Positions 1 through 11,684 of a stretch of 64,000 nucleotides of DNA are shown here, in pieces. The stretch lies in the NCBI GenBank assembly GCA_028622995.1, contig JAJQJQ010000092.1, forward strand, positions 62,001 to 126,000, given 5' to 3'. The stretch is from Panagrolaimus kolymaensis. Its lineage: Eukaryota > Nematoda > Chromadorea > Rhabditida > Panagrolaimidae. The notes under the pieces are model-generated. The model was given only the letters and a program-made list of their open reading frames with translations, was not told where the DNA came from and ran no database searches. The translations under genes were made by a program, and so were the position numbers. Every line of letters begins with the position of its first letter. The first letter of the stretch is position 1.

Positions 1-2535
1 ATAATTGAGAGGTTCGAGAAGAAGATTCTGCAGAAAGAAGTCTTTCATGAGCCTCATAAAATTTAGCTTTTGCCGTAATGTTTAAAGTTTCAATTTTTTC
101 GCTGATTATCCATTCCAAATACGTTGCCAAACCGTTCTGAAATAAAAAATAAAAGTTAAAGGGTCATTTTTTAATTTGAGATAGAGCTTTTTGTTTAGAT
201 TTAAATTCATCGGGAAAGAAGCTTTTAAATAGCCAGCTGTTTTTGTTTATAAAAGAGATAAATTGCGCAGTGAAAAAATAAAAATAACAACTGCCAAAAA
301 TAATAAAGGAAATGCAAAAATGTCACTTTTTTACTATCATATTTGCTATATATTTTTTTAAATCAAAAACTTACTTGAACACAAAAGTTTTTATTATCTT
401 TCTCGCATACTGTAAGGATATTTGATATCCATTGTTGAATAACTTCTTTAACGATGATCGCGGTGGTTTGAGCAAATTTAGGATATTCAAATAAACTTGA
501 TCTTAAAATAATTAGTCCTGAACTATGGGCGCCATCAAATGGAGTAAGAGCGGCAGAGATTACAGTAACACGTGGAATTGAAAGTTTGGTGGCACTAAGC
601 GAAGCCATTTTTTCCATAGCCTAAAATCCAAAAGTAAGAAAATTTTTCTATAAAAAAAATGGAAAAAGTACCATTTTTATTTCATTTAATATCCATTCCA
701 GATTCGAAGCTCTAACATGTTTTCCAACAAACATTTCAATTTCTGTGCCATTATTATTTTTTAAATTAGTCGTTTTCATTGTTTTTGTATCGAAAATTAC
801 AAATCCAAATTGATTTGATGGAATTGCATCAGTTTTATTAAAACAAATTTTGTGAAGATCCGTCATATTTTCGACTGTTTTTATTGGCATGTTTGCTCTA
901 AATTTTTTATTTTGTAATTTCCTTTTCTAATTCACTGAATAAAATTACCTTGCTGAAAGTTCCAATGGAATTACTAAACATAGAGACAATGTTGTTCTTT
1001 GTGTTTCATCATTAATTGCTGGAAAAATTTCGTGTACTCCTGAATTATCCAATAAAGTTCCAATTAACCAAGGTTCCCATTCGGTTGATTTTTGAACAAA
1101 AAGTCCTTTATTATTGGGTATGATAGTTTCGAAATATGAAACTTCTCCTACCATTAAAGTTCCTTCAGGGATAAAATCGGATAGAATTATAACTAACAGC
1201 TGTTGGTCAATGAGACGAATAACTCCTTGAACACAAATCGGGGCTCCTGCAAAAAAAAATTTGGAGATTGTCATTTTTATTTAAAAAATATATAGCGGCA
1301 AATTTCTTTTTATTTATTGTCAAAAGAAAAAAATAATAAAAATATCCTCCAAGCAACAATCGCCAGACGCTAAGCCATTCGCAAAACTTTTTTTTTCACT
1401 TTTAAGTTGAAAATGCGCAGAGGTGAGAGATTGAGAGATGTGGAGTATGGCAGAAACAAGCAGTAAAAAAGCGGGAAAAAATAAGTCCACTCAAATTTCC
1501 CACATCAAAAAAAAATCGCCACTTCAAAATATAAAAAAACTTACCATTGGAACATTTGAAAATATTAATTCGAGTGTTAGCAATATCTGATACTTGTCGG
1601 CCAGCATGTAATACCAACATATCTGTATTTTCCAAAGTTTCAAGCAAAATTTGAACATTGCCTTCAAAAACATTTTCTTCTTTGCTATTTATTCTTAATT
1701 CAACATTGTAATGATGTGGAAGATTTATGGTGTTGGTAGCGGCAAAATAATGAGTATCATTAAGTCGCTGCTTATTCACTTGATTGATGGATCTATAAAG
1801 CAAAAAATATGTGTCAAAGACAAATTAGTTTTGAATGACTCATTGTGTTTTTGAAGAAGCACATAAATTTTTTGATTATTTTTCAGAGAAATTGTTTTTA
1901 AAAAAGGATATTTTTATCTTTTTCAGAATTAAAAAATTTGGGTTTCAAGAATTTTTACGTCTTTGAAAATAAAAAACAAAGCCCTTGAAAATAATGTTTT
2001 CCAAAAAACCTTCTGTTTTTTTTTCGAATAAAAAAGCTTAAAAAATTATGAAAAACTTTTCCATTCACCCTACCACTTTAAAAATTTTATAAAAAAATAT
2101 TGTAACTCACTCTTTTGTGGTATTGCATTGGGCTTTTTGAAATTTATGAATTTCTGTTTGACATCGATTTATTTCGTCAGCTTTAGTTTTTGTTTTTTCC
2201 GCAGATGTTGTTGGTAAAACTATTGGAGGAATTGCCGTTGTCGAAGGAGAATTTTCTGTGGAAAAAGGAATAATTTTGTCCGCTTCCGTAATTTCAGAAA
2301 ATATGGAAGAAGAGGAGGAGGTAGAAGTAATCAAATCAGTACTTTCATCATTTATAAAATTAATAAACACGCCACTGGTATGAGTTTCATTTTTACCAAT
2401 AACAGGATATCCGGAGGAGGCATTACCACGTCTTAAAAACAATAATAAAACAATGCCAAAACCAGCAAGCAAAAATATTGTTAAAGCAAATATTAAAATT
2501 TTTGATTTCGATAAAATCATTTTTTTCTTCGCCAT
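1..2535 (-). CDS. Inactive M1-family aminopeptidase-like type II membrane protein (partial)
   Basis: Six exons read on the minus strand: 2535-2111, 1792-1545, 1246-949, 897-672, 620-375 and 136-1. All phases agree, and the gene runs off the window start. About 526 residues are visible. A short basic N-terminus is followed by one hydrophobic span (about residues 12-34) and a Ser/Thr-rich stalk, the layout of a type II membrane ectopeptidase. Next comes the M1 N-terminal beta domain (LPHHYNVELRIN; IFPAINDETQRTTLSL). The catalytic signatures are gone. The GAMEN exopeptidase motif position reads DGAHSSGLI, the HExxH position reads KEVIQQW, and the following zinc-ligand region reads VQNGLATYLEW instead of a NEG-type motif. 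Zinc binding and peptidase activity are therefore not expected. Inactive M1 paralogues are known in nematodes. A ligand-binding or receptor role is inference. The start is the first ATG of the transmembrane exon. Confidence 0.85.
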
Positions 2536-5111
2536 TCACTTTCAGCATACACACTTTATACAAAAATTAGCTGGTGTTGATGTTTAAGATATGTGGCAAA
2601 AATGACCAATAAATAAATATACTCCTCATTCAATGACTAAGAAAATCTGATAGAAAAAAAGGCGGTCGCCGTCGAATCGAATGAGTCGCCAGCAGCAGCA
2701 GGAATCGAAGAACCATCATCAACTTTTTGCCGCCGCCTGCTTTCCTCAAAGAAATAATAAAAACATTCCTTTAAGACCACACTTGAAAACGGCTCATTTT
2801 TGCTTACGTTGTTGAATGGAGAAGGATGGTCAAACACTGGCAAAAAAGCTCAACGATTATTAAAACACTCAGTCTTTTGAGTTTATTTAAATTTTATTCA
2901 ATGAAATATGAAAAGTGATAGAAGCAAATGTTTGTTATTTGAATTAAATTTATTCTCAGTAAAGAATAAACATAAGTCATTTTTGATTAATTTGACAGAA
3001 TAACTCAAAATGAGGTATAAACAGCAAAAAATAACTTGCAGAAAATAAATTCTACAATTTATCTTTTTCAACAGTTTTTTAGTTTAACGAAAAAAGGGCT
3101 CGCAAAATTTAAAAAAATGAAAAAAATACAATAATTGCTTTTTGCCTGAACTTTTAAAATGTTTGTATCACTTTTTTTTAATCATCTCACTGATGGTAAT
3201 TGTGGTGGATTGTAATTTTCTTACTAATATGTACATTCAAGCAAATTTTCATCGTATGGTCCTGGGACCAAATTAATATCGTTGATAAAATCAATATGTT
3301 TTAATTAATGCGATTTGCGATATGGATATAAAGAGTTTGCCACCAGTGGATAATAACGGGAGCGCCCTTGAATTTGGGCTGAAATTATAAGCTAATCAAC
3401 ATTTGAACTAATGTAAGTTTGCAGTGAAATCTCAAAGATTATTTTTATTAAAATTTGGAAGAAACATAATGAAAATTTTTTTATTAAAACATTCAAAAGC
3501 AAAGGCGACAAAAGAAAAAAAATGCCATCAATAGAAAAAGTGGTTGCAAATAAATAAAGTGAAAAAAATTATATTTTACTTTTTTAGCTGGCGTTTTATG
3601 TAATCTTTTCGATGTCATTTTTTGTTGTAAATTTTTTCGTTCAGGTTTTCATTATTGATTAAAAACAGAGGCATTCTTTCTTGCTGTTGAAAAAAAGAAA
3701 GGACGCAGACGCGGCCACGGATTAAAATCAAAGAATTGAAAAATGTTTCAAGTCCATTGGTGCTTGAGATGTGCAGCATAAAAACTTTCTTTCTTTTTTT
3801 TGTTTATCGACGCCATCAAGCGACTCAAGCTTTTAATGAAATACATACAAACTGTGAAATTTTTGATCTCAAATTCAAATGATTGATTTAAAAAAGTAAA
3901 TAAATTAAAGACATAACTTTTGTGCTTTTTGTTTTTCCATTATTAAAAAAAATATACTGATTGCCATGGCTCTTTGTAATAACCACCACCAGTGCAGGTT
4001 ATGGAGACCTCATCATTATTATCATATTGTATCTTCCAGCATTTGATGTTCCGTTATAATCTGGAATACCACAGAAGCTGCTTGCAAGAGAATTAGGCTG
4101 TCCATTATTTTTCATATTTCCTCTGATCACTTTTTTAAATTTTAATGTTCTTTTTTTTTTTGATTTTTCTTCAGCCTTTTTTTTGCTGTCATTAATGCTT
4201 TTGCAGCATTTAAAAAAATTAGTTACACAAAAAGAACTCTAGTAAATTAAAATATTCAAAAACAAAGATGATAAAAGAAAAAAATATCCGCATCAGCAAA
4301 AGAGATTGCAAATATTTTTTTAGCTGACGAAATGTTAAAATTCGTCGTTGTCTTTCGTCTACGATGGAAAACTTTTGTGTAATCGTTTCGATGTCATTTT
4401 TCGTTGTAAATTTTTTTTTCTACACAAAAAAAGAAGCAATGACTTTCTCCCTGAAAGAAAAATAAAAGCTTTGCTTTTTTGTTTTTTTGTTGATTACTCC
4501 AGAGATCAACGCGATTTTTATTGAAAAAAGTGTAAAAGATTTTTTCCAAAAATTAAACCAAAAAAAATTAGCATAAGAAATTACAGGTTTCGTTCATTTT
4601 GTTTATTTTTTTAAGTTCCCTGATTAATTTTTACAATTTTTGTAGTTTAAATTTGCTTTAAATTCATTCATATTTTTTTCAAACAAATGATAATTAAAAG
4701 ATTTTCTGTAATTCAACCAAAGGATCCAAAATTTAAATAAATCTTTATAACTGTCTTTTTTCTTTAATTTAATGCTGCCTTTTAATATTTTTTGCTTTGC
4801 AATTTTTGATATGCATTTTAAGAAACAAGAATAGCAAAAGACAAAAAAAAGTAAGGCGTCAATATTTCTTCTTTTTTTTGTTTCGAATATCTTTAAGACA
4901 ATGTTTCAAAAGTAAAGAGCTAAAAAAATTTTTGGGCATTACTTTTCCCTTGGGAAACTGTAATCTATAGCTTTTCATTTTATTTTGTTCTGTCTTTCAC
5001 ACTCAAAAAACTTGCTTTTTTCAAGTTTTCTTTTTTTTTTTTTGCATATTGTTGTCCATTTTTTGGCATCATCTTTGTTGTGTTTCTTAAATGTTTAATG
5101 GGTTCAATAAG
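2536..5111. other. Intergenic, between divergent genes
   Basis: This stretch separates the minus-strand M1-like gene from the plus-strand ZP gene. It is AT-rich with long A and T runs. Open frames inside it lack splice continuity and family resemblance. It contains copy A of a dispersed repeat (3480-4490), listed separately. I see no other gene. Confidence 0.6.
3480..4490. repeat. Dispersed repeat, copy A, with internal direct repeats
   Basis: The core at about 3650-4250 matches 24530-25260 nearly base for base over long blocks. Examples are the stretch around ACAGAGGCATTCTTTCTTGC at 3666 and the one around GTTACACAAAAAGAAC at 4222. The flanks 3480-3645 and 4250-4415 also resemble each other in direct orientation (both contain AATCNTTTCGATGTCATTTT), so this copy looks bounded by imperfect direct repeats of about 160 bp. 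On the minus strand at about 4080-3960 there is a decayed protein-like frame (DYNGTSNAGRY...) broken by a frameshift relative to the other copy. The element class is not recognised. Confidence 0.7.
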
Positions 5112-6316
5112 ATGAATACTGTTAAAAGTCAAATTTTTACATGCTTTATAATTGTGGTAAGTTAAATATTGGAATTTTATTCAAAACAAGTAGCATGCTT
5201 TTGTCTACGGTTTTTTAACAACCTCAAAACTTTAAAAAACTATCACTTTGTTTTATAAAAATAAAAAACAATTTCTTTCTGGCAAAAAAAAATAAATTAC
5301 TGCAAAAATTCTTGCAAAATTTTAAAATAATTTTTGTCGTTAATCTTCGTAAATTTGTGCCAAAAAAACAATATTTCGGATTTTTATTCTTCCCATGAAT
5401 CTACGTTTAAACTTTCTTCATGAATCTTGAAGATTTCAGGCATACGGCTATGAAGAAAATTTGAATCAATATAGCGATCTTGCCACCTCAGATGTAAATG
5501 TAATAATAGATCCAATGAAAATAATAAATAAACATTTAAATGTTACGAAGGAAGAATCTCCACAATGCCAACTAACCCTTCATCGAACTTTATGTAGTAA
5601 TCCACCTATAAAACCTCATGAAACTATTGAGTGGCATACAAGGATTTGTTTTAATTGGAAGTGTTTTAATACAAGTATTTTTTAAAGCTCATTTTTGTTT
5701 TTATGTAAATCACATTTTTTTAGCGCAATTTGTAATGCGGGTTGAAGATTGTTGGACTGGAAGTATGCACAGCCCAATTTATCTCATCGATGAAAAAGGG
5801 TATGAAAAACAATTTTTTTCAGACTTTTATAAAAAGAAATTTGTTGATAATTCCAATTCTTGTTTTGAATAAATTTCATAAACTTATTTTTTAGTTGCTC
5901 ACGTGAACAAAAAATGATTAGATCGCCTCGATATAATTCTAACTTGACTCAGGCATATTCAATAGGGCGATTATCTGTGAGATTATTAAACTCTAAATAC
6001 ATTCGATTATCATGTTCAATCCGTTTATGCGATATTTGTGATGCCAATTGTCCTTCCATAACGGTATTTTTAAAAAAATAAATTACAAAATAAAAAACGA
6101 TAAATAAAAATTTAGCCACCAAATAATTGTCTTGATGATATTAAAGCTCCTAAAATTGAAAATTTATGGAACAATACTCAGCAACTTTCAACCCACTGCT
6201 ACCACGTTTCCAAAGAAAAACAAATAAACAAAGCTGCTGCCACTTCATTTTCATACACAGACATTTTTTACTTTATTTGTATTTCAATTATTACTTCTTT
6301 TTTATTGTACCAATAA
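5112..6316 (+). CDS. ZP-C domain, cuticlin-like membrane protein
   Basis: Exons 5440-5674, 5724-5799, 5895-6063 and 6116-6316 join in phase. A first exon at 5112-5156 (MNTVKSQIFTCFIIV then GTAAGT, phase 0) is a plausible signal-peptide exon but less certain. The visible features are those of the C-terminal half of a zona pellucida domain. These are a CQLTLH start, FVMRVEDCWTGS, LIDEKGC formed exactly across the second intron, and the cysteine-rich block SCSIRLCDICDANCPS. The last exon ends in a hydrophobic segment (TDIFYFICISIITSFLL) followed by only YQ, fitting a membrane-anchored ZP precursor. Nematode ZP proteins polymerise in the cuticle or apical matrix. The ZP-N half is not visible upstream, so the protein is either short or incomplete at its 5' end. 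Confidence 0.75.
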
Positions 6317-6689
6317 TAAATATATAAATTATGTTTAAAACCTTTAAAAGCACATAAGGGAACGATGACAAACAAACCCTAAAGATTTTTCGCTAACCTT
6401 TTGCGTCAACGGGTACTCCCTTTCGTGTTTTTTATGCACATCCGCTAATTTTTTTCTACGACCTCAGCATCAACTCGCCCATCACGCGTATGTGGTTACT
6501 TGCCACCTGCCCATGTGTGTGCTTAACTTAAAACATTGCATTTTGATATTTTTTAAATAAAACTTTAATTTTTGTTTAATTTAATATTAGGAAGATTATT
6601 GATCTTTTTATTGTTTTTGGCAAAAGGAGATTTTTTATTTTCTTAGCTTCTACAAATTTTATTCTTTTAAAAAACTTTTCATCCAAAAA
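6317..6689. other. Short intergenic spacer
   Basis: About 370 bp between two plus-strand genes. It holds the 3' end of the ZP gene (AATAAA-like motif just after the stop) and the presumed promoter of the next gene. No further feature was seen. Confidence 0.5.
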
Positions 6690-8525
6690 ATGGAACCAAA
6701 ACTGGTTTTGCAGCATCAAACTGATAATGATGTTGGAAATAACGATGCAGCTGAATCAACTTTAGTTATTGATAACGAAGAGTACGTGGAAAATTTTTTT
6801 CTCAATGTTTTACAAATTTTTCAGCTCTCAACACACAGCTCAGATTGATACCCAGGGTACTGAAAATTCAGCTATCGCTGAAGTTGATGTTGGCGATTCT
6901 AGTTCACGAAGGGTATTAATCATTAATTTTGTTTGGCAAGAAATATATTTTTTTTGTATTTTTAGCTTCGTAAAAGAAAAATTCCTTCAAAAAATAATCT
7001 TCCTCCAAAAAAGAAGAAAAAAGAAACTTCAGTGCCTCGTAATAAAAAAAAATCATCTATCAAGAATGTTAAAAAACGCAGTAAAGCAAAGTTACCCGTT
7101 TTGATTGTTAATGAAGAGTATGATATGATCAAAATTTTTTTTAATATATTCCTTATTTTTTAGCCCTACCCTTGATCCAACAAAGTATACACTTCATCAT
7201 TATGAGGATGGAAAATTATGTATTTTTGTATATGCATCTGAAGATAATAGCTCTTGTTACGAGTTTAGAAGAGCTGCTTCCGGTTCTAAAAATTTTCGTT
7301 GTCTTGGTTGTCGACGAAAAAGCCAAACTGTTTCCGTTAGATTACTTCAAAATGAAACATCTGGTGAATATACTGTTTGCATGAAAGAAAATCTTCAACA
7401 TCATTGCATTCCCCGAGAATATAATCCACTAAAGTTTAAAAGAACTTTGGTTTATTCATCAAATTTCCAATTTTTCTATGGTGAAAAGTGTTCACTTAAA
7501 GCTATTATTTTCGATGATCAAAAGATTTCATGTTATGTATATAGTTATCGAGAAGGGCAGAAACTTTTCTTTTGTAATGAATGCGCCAAAAAGAGAAAGA
7601 CGGTTGCTCACTCCCTTCATAAAGACGACAATGATCAAGAATATTTTAATTTAGAAAATAAAAAACATCGTTGTGTGCCATTAAGTTATGCTGAAGTCAC
7701 TGCAAATGTTTACCTTTTCCCAAACAGTGGACTTCCTCCAAAAATTTCGAAAATTAAACCCAAACAAATTTCTAATGGTCAAAATAAAAGCAAATCATCA
7801 ACTTCAAAGAATGTTAAGACGCAGCAGTGCCAAAATAAAAATAAAATATCATCAGCCAAAAAAGTTAAAAATAGCGATGAAGCTAAACCAATTGTAGAAA
7901 ATGAAGAGTATGTTAAAAAATTGTTGTTCTTTTTTAATTAACGTTTCTTTTTAGCCCAATTCTTGACCGAAAAAAATATACAATTCAATATTACAACGAT
8001 CAAAACTTTTGTATATTTGTATTTGCATCAACCGATAGAAGCTCTTGTTATGAATTTCGTAAAGCTTCACCAAAATCCACCACTTACCGTTGTCTTGGTT
8101 GTCGACGAAAAGGTCAAACAGTCATCATTAAATTACTTCAAGCATCTGGGGAATATGTTGTTTACATGAAAGATAATCTTCAACATCATTGTATTCCTCG
8201 AGCATATAATCCTCATAAATTTACAAAGACTTTGATTTATTCATCGAATTTTCAATTTTTCTATGAAAATGCCTCTCTCAAAGCTGTTATTTTCAATGAT
8301 GATAAGGTTTTTTGTCATGTGTATACTTATCGAGAAAACCAAAAACTTTTCTTTTGTAATGGATGCACAAAAAAGAAAAAAACCGTGGCTCATAAGCTTC
8401 ACAAAAACGAGAAAGATGAAGAATATTTTGATCTTGGAAATGGAAGACATTGTTGTGAACCTTTAAATTATGCTGTAGTCACGGCTAATGTTCAACTTCT
8501 CCCCAACAGTGGGCTGCTTCCATAA
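6690..8525 (+). CDS. Tandem C-x2-C...H-x-C zinc-module protein (FLYWCH/WRKY-like, unassigned)
   Basis: Five exons, 6690-6781, 6825-6912, 6966-7117, 7164-7907 and 7955-8525, give 548 residues. The N-terminus is acidic, then a Lys-rich stretch encoded by 6966-7117 (RKRKIPSKNNLPPKKKKK) looks like a nuclear localisation or DNA-contact region. Exons 4 and 5 are duplicates. Each starts P(T/I)LD, and each holds two modules with the spacing C-x2-C-x(about 26-29)-H-x-C. The four cores are CLGC..HHC, CNEC..HRC, CLGC..HHC and CNGC..HCC. Exons 3 and 4 also end in the same AATGAAGA|GTATG donor, so a whole exon was duplicated with its splice sites. The spacing recalls the FLYWCH/WRKY/GCM superfamily of zinc-dependent DNA-binding folds, but it does not fit the FLYWCH pattern strictly. 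A nuclear DNA-binding role is inference. Confidence 0.75.
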
Positions 8526-9147
8526 TCAAATATAAATCTCTCTTGGTTTTTTTAATTACTCCATTTTAATGTTTATAATTTTCATTATTTATTCTTTTTT
8601 GATTTGTGCTTTTAAAGATTGGTTGGATAAATTTTCTTAAACGTTTAAAATTTTTTGACATTGACTATAATTGTTCAAATAACAAATGCTTGCGTAGAGT
8701 ACTTGAGGATTTCAACTTATTTAACCTCCAAAAAAGTTATTTTAGTCATTGCGGTTCCATAATATAAATTCATGCTTTCGTTATGAATTGTTGCATATAC
8801 AAACAAATGAAAAACAGTAAAAATTACTTGGAAGTAAAGTAAAGTTTCAAAAGCAAAGTTTTGTTGCTTGAATTTTTTTTAGACAAGTTGTAAATTTTAT
8901 TTATTAATTATGACAAAAAATAATATTAACTCTTTTTTTAAATTTTAAAAACAAAATTTTTTTTCACATGAATTTTAAAAAGAAGAATCTCAGCACGAAA
9001 AGTTTGTTGTAGCTTTCATTCATATTTTTTTTATTCATGTTTCGTATGAGAGCTTTACTTGAACGTTAGTCATATGTTGTCGTTGGCGTATTTTTAATTA
9101 AATTTAATTAATCCATGCCATTTATATTTTTGTATTTTAGGGTTAAT
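8526..9147. other. Intergenic spacer
   Basis: About 620 bp of AT-rich DNA between two plus-strand genes. Just before the next start codon is an acceptor-like TTGTATTTTAG (9130-9140), consistent with trans-splicing or a 5'UTR intron. Nothing else was seen. Confidence 0.5.
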
Positions 9148-11684
9148 ATGGCTGTAGATGAAAATACTTGGAAAGAGCGATTAGGAGGTTCGGATAAAAA
9201 GCCTAGCGCCGAAAGTAATACAAATGCGGATAAAGTTTTGACGACGACGGGTACTAAACTTCTCGTAAAAGTTGGTAATGATAAAATCCCAGAAAGTGGT
9301 GATTTGATTTTTGGAAATAAAGAACCTGCTATGAAAATGGAAATCGATGTCCAAATGATGGAAGGAGGTATAAAGAAAAAGCAGGGTGAAGAAGTTATTC
9401 CTCATCTTATTTCACCAAAAATTCCAACATCTGAAAAAATATTAGAAAATATGAGGATTAGCCCATCGCGTTTTGCCACAAGTAATGTTTTACAAAAGTC
9501 AACGCCATCAAACAAGCCAATGGTAATGGAAAATATTAGTGGCCAACAACCAGCAGCTGCTAGAACTCCACCTTCTTTACCTCAATCTGAAATTTTATTA
9601 GACATGGCTAATGAAGGTCGTCATCCGGCGGTTTATACCGAAAGGAATCAGCTACCCATCTTTTCACGAGTAAATATTCAAAACCCAAGTAAGAATGCAT
9701 TCTTAAAAACTAAATAATAATCTTTTTTTATTTGCAGTTCATTTAACAACTTTGAACAGCCGCCAAACTTCAATTCAAGAAAAAAAATTATGTGCCATGG
9801 CTCCTGCTATATTCTTTGATCGTCATACTTCAGATGATGAATATTTTTATTTATATTATATGTCTGATACTGGTGTTATTACACGAATGAGAGGGGATTA
9901 TGCTGTAAGTCGCATTGAAACCCTTATTTCAACAATTTTCCAAAAAATATATATACTTTACTTTTTTTAGTCTCGTCGGTTACTTGATGAACATTCAGTT
10001 CATTTTCCATTTTCTGTAAATCATCAAACCATTCAAATCCTTGATTCAATAGACAGAATGCCTCCATCTTGCAGATTTTTAGATAATGGGCGCGTTATAT
10101 ATTCTGATGGATTGGGCAAATTGACTTGTTATTTAGCCGATCGTGAATTTCCTTTTAAATGGATTGTAAGACACCACAAAGCCCTAACGTTTTTTTGGAT
10201 ATCTAAGAAAACAATTTTCAGCATCAAATGAGTTTTTATCTTCCATTAAATTCTGATAATGTTTGTGTATTATTTGATGTCCATCATATTTTGCCTCAAC
10301 GTTCAGGATTACCTTGTATTATTGCGGATGCAAGAATTCGAGAAAATATTACTGAAATAGCTTTGATCGCCTCCGTTCGTCGAAAGCCAGAAAAGATTGG
10401 TAACAATGAAAATGAAACCATTATTTTTTCCAAAATTTATTGGCTTTCTATTGGAAAAAAAGAAGGCGAAGCAATGACTCGAATTATAAGACAAAGAATT
10501 TTTGAATGCAACGAAATTGTTGATTATGTTTCATTTGATCCAAATTGCTTTCATTTAATTTTTGCATCAACATGTAAACCAAATCTCATTTTTGATAGCA
10601 ACCGCCCAACAATTTCTGCTGCCCGTCCTTTGGTTCGGCATATTCCTGATGGATATCCATTTAGGTTTGAACAAACCAATGCCGCAATTACTGTTACCAT
10701 TCAATTTACATTTTTCTTAACAGAAAATTTTTTGGAAGTTATATTTGATAAAGAATTTTTATGTGTTAAATATCGAGCTACCACTTTATTCCGAGCTCCA
10801 TTATTTGCTGCAATTATTCCATTTAATTGTGATTATCAACGAGAAAGTTTATTTGGGCATAATCGTGCTACAACAAAGTAAGAATTAAAAATTAATTTAG
10901 GGGTTCCAAATATATTTAAAATTAAATTATTATTTTTTAGTCTTGTAATTAATTTGGTTAAAGCTGTTTCGGGTGAATGGGATCATCTTCTTGCTAAAGA
11001 AGTGCTCAATATTGAACCAACTTCCTATTATGACCATCATTTTATTAAAAGTTCCACCACAATCGAAAAAGAGACACCCAAAAAAGATGGCGCTATTATT
11101 TCATGGGTTCATAGTGGTTCAGGAGAAATAACACAATTTGTTAGTTTTTGATTATAACTTTTGACCATTTAAAAATTATTATTTTTTAGACCAAAATTAA
11201 TGAACCTATTATTTGTGGTGGAATTCCAATTCATCATAACTTGTGTATTTCAAAAAAGGATGATGCTAAATTATTGCTTTTTAGCAATGATAAAGCTTAC
11301 AAAGATTACGCCACCATTGAAGATTATAATAAAATCAAAAATTCAATCCAAAATATTCGTTTCAGTGGTATAGCTCCAAGTGGGAGATATTTTGTTCACG
11401 TGGATGATAAAAATAAAATCTACTTATATTCATGGAAACGACAAATAGGTTAGCTAACAAAATGCAAAAAATATGTAAATTTATTCTACTTTCATTTATT
11501 TTTTTCAGAAACTAATGATACTCCAAATGTGGTTGGTGAAAAGTTTATTTTTGACCTCGGACGATATGTTGAAAAATATAGTGAATATTCGGAAGAAGAT
11601 AAAGAAATCATTTGCGTTATGGCTCTTGAAAAGGTTTTAATTTTGGCAACTAGAAATGCGTTTTACATCACTTCTGATGTCTAA
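9148..11684 (+). CDS. CS-domain protein, NUDCD1-like
   Basis: Seven exons, 9148-9688, 9738-9904, 9971-10165, 10222-10877, 10941-11139, 11190-11448 and 11509-11684, all phase-consistent, encode 730 residues. The central and C-terminal part looks like repeated beta-strand segments (propeller-like: FFDRHTSDDEYFYLYYM, VCVLFDVHH, YWLSIGKK, GRYFVHVDD). A CS (p23/NudC-type) domain lies at about residues 446-512: PFRFEQT, AITVTI, FLCVKYR. That order matches NUDCD1, whose CS domain sits inside a larger fold and is linked to dynein/HSP90 client pathways. The first 190 residues are low-complexity and polar, which makes this protein longer than vertebrate NUDCD1 (about 580). An in-frame upstream ATG at 9115 exists, but the acceptor at 9140 favours 9148. 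The assignment rests on the CS motif and layout only. Confidence 0.65.

Noticed and set aside
2637..2843. 68-residue minus-strand frame upstream of the M1-like gene.
   Set aside because: It does not splice into the transmembrane exon and has no family resemblance; more likely promoter-proximal sequence.
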